Assembly: GCA_050014415.1 (NCBI GenBank)
Contig: JBEKDJ010000235.1
Location: forward strand, 1-7,431
Length of the DNA: 7,431 nt
Reading direction: 5' to 3'
DNA from: JBEKDJ01 sp050014415
GTDB lineage: Bacteria > Desulfobacterota > BSN033 > UBA1163
Shown piece after piece: positions 4,422-7,431 of this stretch; the first letter of the stretch is position 1, and each line of letters begins with the position of its first letter. Under the pieces are notes generated by a model, which was not told where the DNA came from, did no database searches, and saw nothing but the letters and a program-made list of their open reading frames with translations. The position numbers and the translations under genes were made by a program.

Positions 4422-6146
4422 GTGAATGAAGATTGGCATAAATTAATCTCGCAACCCAAATATGAGATTAAAAAGGAGAAAGATATTTACGTTCCTATGC
4501 GGGATGGAATACGCTTGGCAGTCGACGTTTACCGTCCTGATGCCAATGTGAAATTCCCGGCTTTACTGGCCCTTTCTCCTTATGGCAAGGAATTGCAGGA
4601 ACTAGTGCGAACATTCCCTCCCCAGTCACGTCCCAGCAGTTTGTGGGATGGCTGCATCGAAGCCGGTGACATAAATTACGTAGTACCCAGGGGATATGTG
4701 CACGTTATCGCGGACTCAAGGGGAACTGGTCACTCGGAAGGTCAGTATGCTGGTATCAGTGGTATTGGGGGCTTTGAGGAAGGACAGGATGGCTACGACC
4801 TTGTAGAGTGGATTGCAGAACAACCGTGGTGCGGCGGCAATGTCGGTATGATCGGCATATCTTACTATGCCTGTATTCAAATCCAGACAGCGGCGGAACG
4901 TCCACCTCATCTAAAAGCAATATTCCCTTGGGGAGGAGCTTTCGATACCTACCGCATGAATTATCACGGCGGAATATTTTGGGTATTTCTGCGGTCAGCC
5001 ATCGATGGCCGGGGTGGCGACAGTGGTTTTGCTTCTACCGGAAATGTCAAATCGCGGATGATGGTAGACTTCACAAAAGAAGAGTTTCAGCGCAGGCTCG
5101 AAGAAAGGTTAAGTGATCCGGACATAAAGAATTATCCTAACTTCTATCATATGCTGAAATACCCAGAAAAAAGCCCTGTGTTTCTGGATCTTTTGCTTAA
5201 TCCTTATGATGGTCCATTCTATTGGAAAGGCGTAGCATCCAAGAGATTCGACAAGGTAGACATTCCAGTCTTCACTGGAGTTAACTGGGGACGTGCCTGG
5301 TTTGTGGAAGAATCGCTGAATTGCTATCTTGGCGTGAATGGGCCTAAGAAGCTGCTAATGATGCCTTTCCCGCCAATGGTAGACCGTCCGTTCCATGAGC
5401 TTCACGACTTGATAATAAGGTGGTATGACCATTGGCTCAAAGGCATAGATACCGGCATGATGGATGAACCACCCATAAAGATATTTGTGGGAGGCGTCAA
5501 TCAATGGCATTACGAGCAGGAATGGCCTCTAGCCAGGACCAAATGGACGGAGTTCTACTTACGCCCTCGAAACCGCTTATCGCTGGAGCCAGAACCAATG
5601 GACATTGACAGTGCTCCACCGGATGGTTTCTTCCAGGCATCTCCCGTTGTGACCGATGTGGTGCAATCGGTTAAGTACACCAGTCTTCCACTAGCCGAAG
5701 ATATGGAAGTTACCGGACCTCTTGCCCTGTATTTATGTGCTTCGATCGACACTGATGATACTAACTGGATGGTAAAAATCAGTGATGTTGATCCCCTTGG
5801 CAAAAAAATGGAGATAAGCACAGGTTGGCTCAAAGCTTCACATAGGGAACTGGATGAAGGCGAATCCACACCGTGGCGTCCTTTTCATCCGCATACAAGA
5901 TCGATACCCGTTCCTCCCGGCGAAATAATCGAATATGCGATTCCGATCGGTGCTATCGCAAATGTCTTTCGGGCTGGTCATCGTATTGAGCTCGAAATCA
6001 AGAGTGTTGAATCTACGAGTGACCCATCATTAGCTCTGTTGGCACCTGACAGCTTTCACCTCAACAGCAGTCGGTCAACAACTCATAAGATCTACCGGGA
6101 TAGAATACACAAATCACGTTTGCTCTTGCCAGTCATTCCAAAATAG
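4422..6146 (+). CDS. CocE/NonD-family hydrolase (peptidase S15-like alpha/beta hydrolase)
   Basis: The 574-residue length is typical. The start is GTG 4422, with AAAGGAGG ending 7 nt upstream. Nearby ATGs are out of frame and soon stop. Family members cleave esters or N-terminal X-Pro peptides with a Ser-His-Asp triad. An alpha/beta hydrolase domain covers about 20-310, with DSRGTGHSEG (98-107) and nucleophile motif GISYYA, Ser147. The conserved RWYDHWLKGIDTG is at 333-345. A C-terminal jelly-roll domain (about 375-570) has DTNWMVKISDVDPLG. Oddity: the usual GWYD carrying the catalytic Asp reads VNWGRA here (W289, G290, R291), and the usual GPW.H carrying the catalytic His reads MPFPPMVDRP (314-323), so neither residue is where expected. 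No signal peptide or membrane helix is evident, implying a cytoplasmic enzyme. The M24 gene follows 80 bp downstream. Substrate cannot be named. Confidence 0.9.
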   Translation: MNEDWHKLISQPKYEIKKEKDIYVPMRDGIRLAVDVYRPDANVKFPALLALSPYGKELQELVRTFPPQSRPSSLWDGCIEAGDINYVVPRGYVHVIADSRGTGHSEGQYAGISGIGGFEEGQDGYDLVEWIAEQPWCGGNVGMIGISYYACIQIQTAAERPPHLKAIFPWGGAFDTYRMNYHGGIFWVFLRSAIDGRGGDSGFASTGNVKSRMMVDFTKEEFQRRLEERLSDPDIKNYPNFYHMLKYPEKSPVFLDLLLNPYDGPFYWKGVASKRFDKVDIPVFTGVNWGRAWFVEESLNCYLGVNGPKKLLMMPFPPMVDRPFHELHDLIIRWYDHWLKGIDTGMMDEPPIKIFVGGVNQWHYEQEWPLARTKWTEFYLRPRNRLSLEPEPMDIDSAPPDGFFQASPVVTDVVQSVKYTSLPLAEDMEVTGPLALYLCASIDTDDTNWMVKISDVDPLGKKMEISTGWLKASHRELDEGESTPWRPFHPHTRSIPVPPGEIIEYAIPIGAIANVFRAGHRIELEIKSVESTSDPSLALLAPDSFHLNSSRSTTHKIYRDRIHKSRLLLPVIPK

Positions 6147-6226
6147 GACTGAGTGGATAAGTAAAAAAGAAATAACAAAACACTATACCGACAATTTTCA
6201 AATATCCAGCTTCGGAGGAATATGCG

Positions 6227-7431
6227 ATGCGTAATATGCATAACAAGTACAGTCAATCTGGGAAAGATTTCGAAGAAGGTATTAACTTCGAACGATTGCG
6301 CAGAGACAGGCTACAGAGGGTAAGGGAGGCGATGAAGCGACACGGTCTGGGTGCAATTGTCGCTTTTGCTGAAGAAAACATTCGATACGTAACAGGTATA
6401 GCTGGTTTGCCCTTCATAGGTTCAAGATATACGGTCCTGCCATTAGAAGGGGAACCTATGCATTTCGAACAGGGAGGAGACCTCCGCTGGGTCAGAGATT
6501 TCGGTGCGCCCTGGCTATCTGGAAGGATAACTCATTCGATACCGGTAGGGGACGCGATGCAGTTTGGCTCAGAAGCAATTGCAAAGCTCTCAAAGCTGTG
6601 GATGGGTGGCGTGAAGAGAACTCTACAAGACATGGGTGTCAGTAAGGAAAAAATCGGATTCGATTACACGGGTGGGCTGGTTCCGGTCCTTGAGGAAGCC
6701 GGGATAAACTACGTGAATGCTTGGCCGTGCATGTATGATGCCAGGAGTATAAAAACGCGAGATGAGCTACTACTTCTGGGAATAGCTCAGACGATTGCTG
6801 CCGCCGGTTTTTATACGATGGAGCAAATGATGAAGCCTGGTATCCGTGAAAGCGAGGTACGGGCAGAAATGGTCAAGACCATGTTATCCCTGGGCGCAGA
6901 CGACGTCGTAGGGACTTTTTGCTCCGGAGGACGTACCAACCCGTACTTCCGATCTGGTGCAACTGACAAAATCCTCGGCCCTGGCGATTTAGTAATATCG
7001 GATATTGTTGTACGGTATATGGGATACCATACTTGCACCGTCCGTACAATGCTGGTAGGTGACGAGCCTACGAGTGAGCAGAAGGCCTTGTATAGGGAAT
7101 GCTATGAGTCAATGTTGCGAACAATGTACGCCTGCAAAGCAGGTGTTGGAACTGATAAGGTCGCCGAGGCGTTGCCACACGGGACCTTTGAAGACTACAG
7201 CCTGAACATTGTACATGGCCTTGGCATTGGTGGGCATGAACCACCCGCTATCACTCATATGTTTGCAAAGGACTTCCCCATGGAGCTCAACGAGAATATG
7301 TACCTGGCTGTAGAGACTTATGCTGGCGGCCCTGACTGCAATCAAGGCGTAAGGCTGGAAGAAGACATAGTAATCACCGAAAGCGGGTATGAGACGCTTA
7401 GCAGATATCCTTTTGACAAGAGGATGCTATG
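6227..7431 (+). CDS. M24-family (creatinase/Xaa-Pro peptidase fold) protein, 3' end outside window
   Basis: The frame is open from ATG 6227 to the window edge (401 codons), close to the usual full length. CGGAGG (6213-6218) sits 8 nt before the ATG. A creatinase-type N-terminal domain (RLRRDRLQRVREAMKRHGL, AEENIRYVTG) precedes the pita-bread domain from about residue 175. M24 metallopeptidases use Asp, Asp, His, Glu, Glu to hold two metals. I align D259 (VISDIVVRY), C270 (HTCTVRT) where the second Asp should be 11 residues on, H330 with H337 (HGLGIGGHEPP), E363 (AVETYAGG) and E378 (GVRLEED). Four of five ligands remain, with Cys for Asp. Creatinases keep this fold without metals, so a peptidase role is not assured. 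It is probably co-transcribed with the hydrolase: the gap is 80 bp with no terminator hairpin. No signal peptide is seen. Confidence 0.88.
   Translation, partial: MRNMHNKYSQSGKDFEEGINFERLRRDRLQRVREAMKRHGLGAIVAFAEENIRYVTGIAGLPFIGSRYTVLPLEGEPMHFEQGGDLRWVRDFGAPWLSGRITHSIPVGDAMQFGSEAIAKLSKLWMGGVKRTLQDMGVSKEKIGFDYTGGLVPVLEEAGINYVNAWPCMYDARSIKTRDELLLLGIAQTIAAAGFYTMEQMMKPGIRESEVRAEMVKTMLSLGADDVVGTFCSGGRTNPYFRSGATDKILGPGDLVISDIVVRYMGYHTCTVRTMLVGDEPTSEQKALYRECYESMLRTMYACKAGVGTDKVAEALPHGTFEDYSLNIVHGLGIGGHEPPAITHMFAKDFPMELNENMYLAVETYAGGPDCNQGVRLEEDIVITESGYETLSRYPFDKRML

Noticed and set aside
4248..4439. 63-codon minus-strand frame upstream of the hydrolase
   Set aside because: No ribosome site or family resemblance. 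It overlaps the hydrolase start and lies in AT-rich leader DNA.
5555..5869. 104-codon minus-strand frame
   Set aside because: Antisense to the well-supported hydrolase C-terminal domain, with Ser-rich nonsense-like composition.
1..7431. CRISPR arrays, tRNA or rRNA genes
   Set aside because: No regularly spaced repeats, cloverleaf or rRNA-like segments were seen on either strand.

Overview
The window looks like a decaying, mobile-element-rich stretch of chromosome next to an intact catabolic or peptidase-like gene pair, probably from an anaerobic bacterium. The TIGR04076-family protein, the class IIC-like group II intron and the mix of ISL3-like and IS66 elements fit Clostridia- or Chloroflexi-type genomes. 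Phylum cannot be fixed from the sequence alone.

Layout. Positions 1-154 hold the 3' tail of a group II intron: the last 25 codons of its reverse transcriptase/maturase, then RNA domains V and VI. Positions 155-740 have no convincing gene. They hold a promoter-like sequence (440-469), two related GC-rich hairpins resembling IS200/IS605-type ends, a GTCGAC palindrome and two unrecognised minus-strand open frames. A 5'-truncated IS66 transposase follows (about 743-1309). On the minus strand, reading leftwards, come a C-terminal fragment of an EpmA/GenX (lysyl-tRNA synthetase-like) gene (2507-2917), an N-terminal fragment of a zinc alcohol dehydrogenase with an early stop (2136-2312), and an apparently intact TIGR04076 gene (1295-2089) whose last codons run into the IS66 scar. 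An ISL3-like insertion sequence (2963-4216) separates this graveyard from the right-hand genes. Its transposase carries two opposite frameshifts.

The right third is coherent: a CocE/NonD-family (peptidase S15-like) alpha/beta hydrolase (4422-6146) and, 80 bp downstream on the same strand, an M24-family (creatinase/prolidase fold) protein running off the window (6227 to the end). Both have good ribosome binding sites and no terminator lies between them, so they are probably co-transcribed.

Main points of interest. (1) The ISL3-like element has an outward TTGACA in each terminal repeat. Joined to flanking DNA, each makes a promoter-like sequence with a 17-bp spacer, one facing the GenX fragment and one facing the hydrolase operon. 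(2) Both operon proteins have atypical catalytic residues: the hydrolase keeps the nucleophilic Ser but seems to lack the usual Asp and His, and the M24 protein has Cys at the second Asp metal-ligand position. (3) A hairpin covers the transposase ribosome binding site. No CRISPR array, tRNA or rRNA was seen, and no wholly new multi-gene system can be demonstrated.
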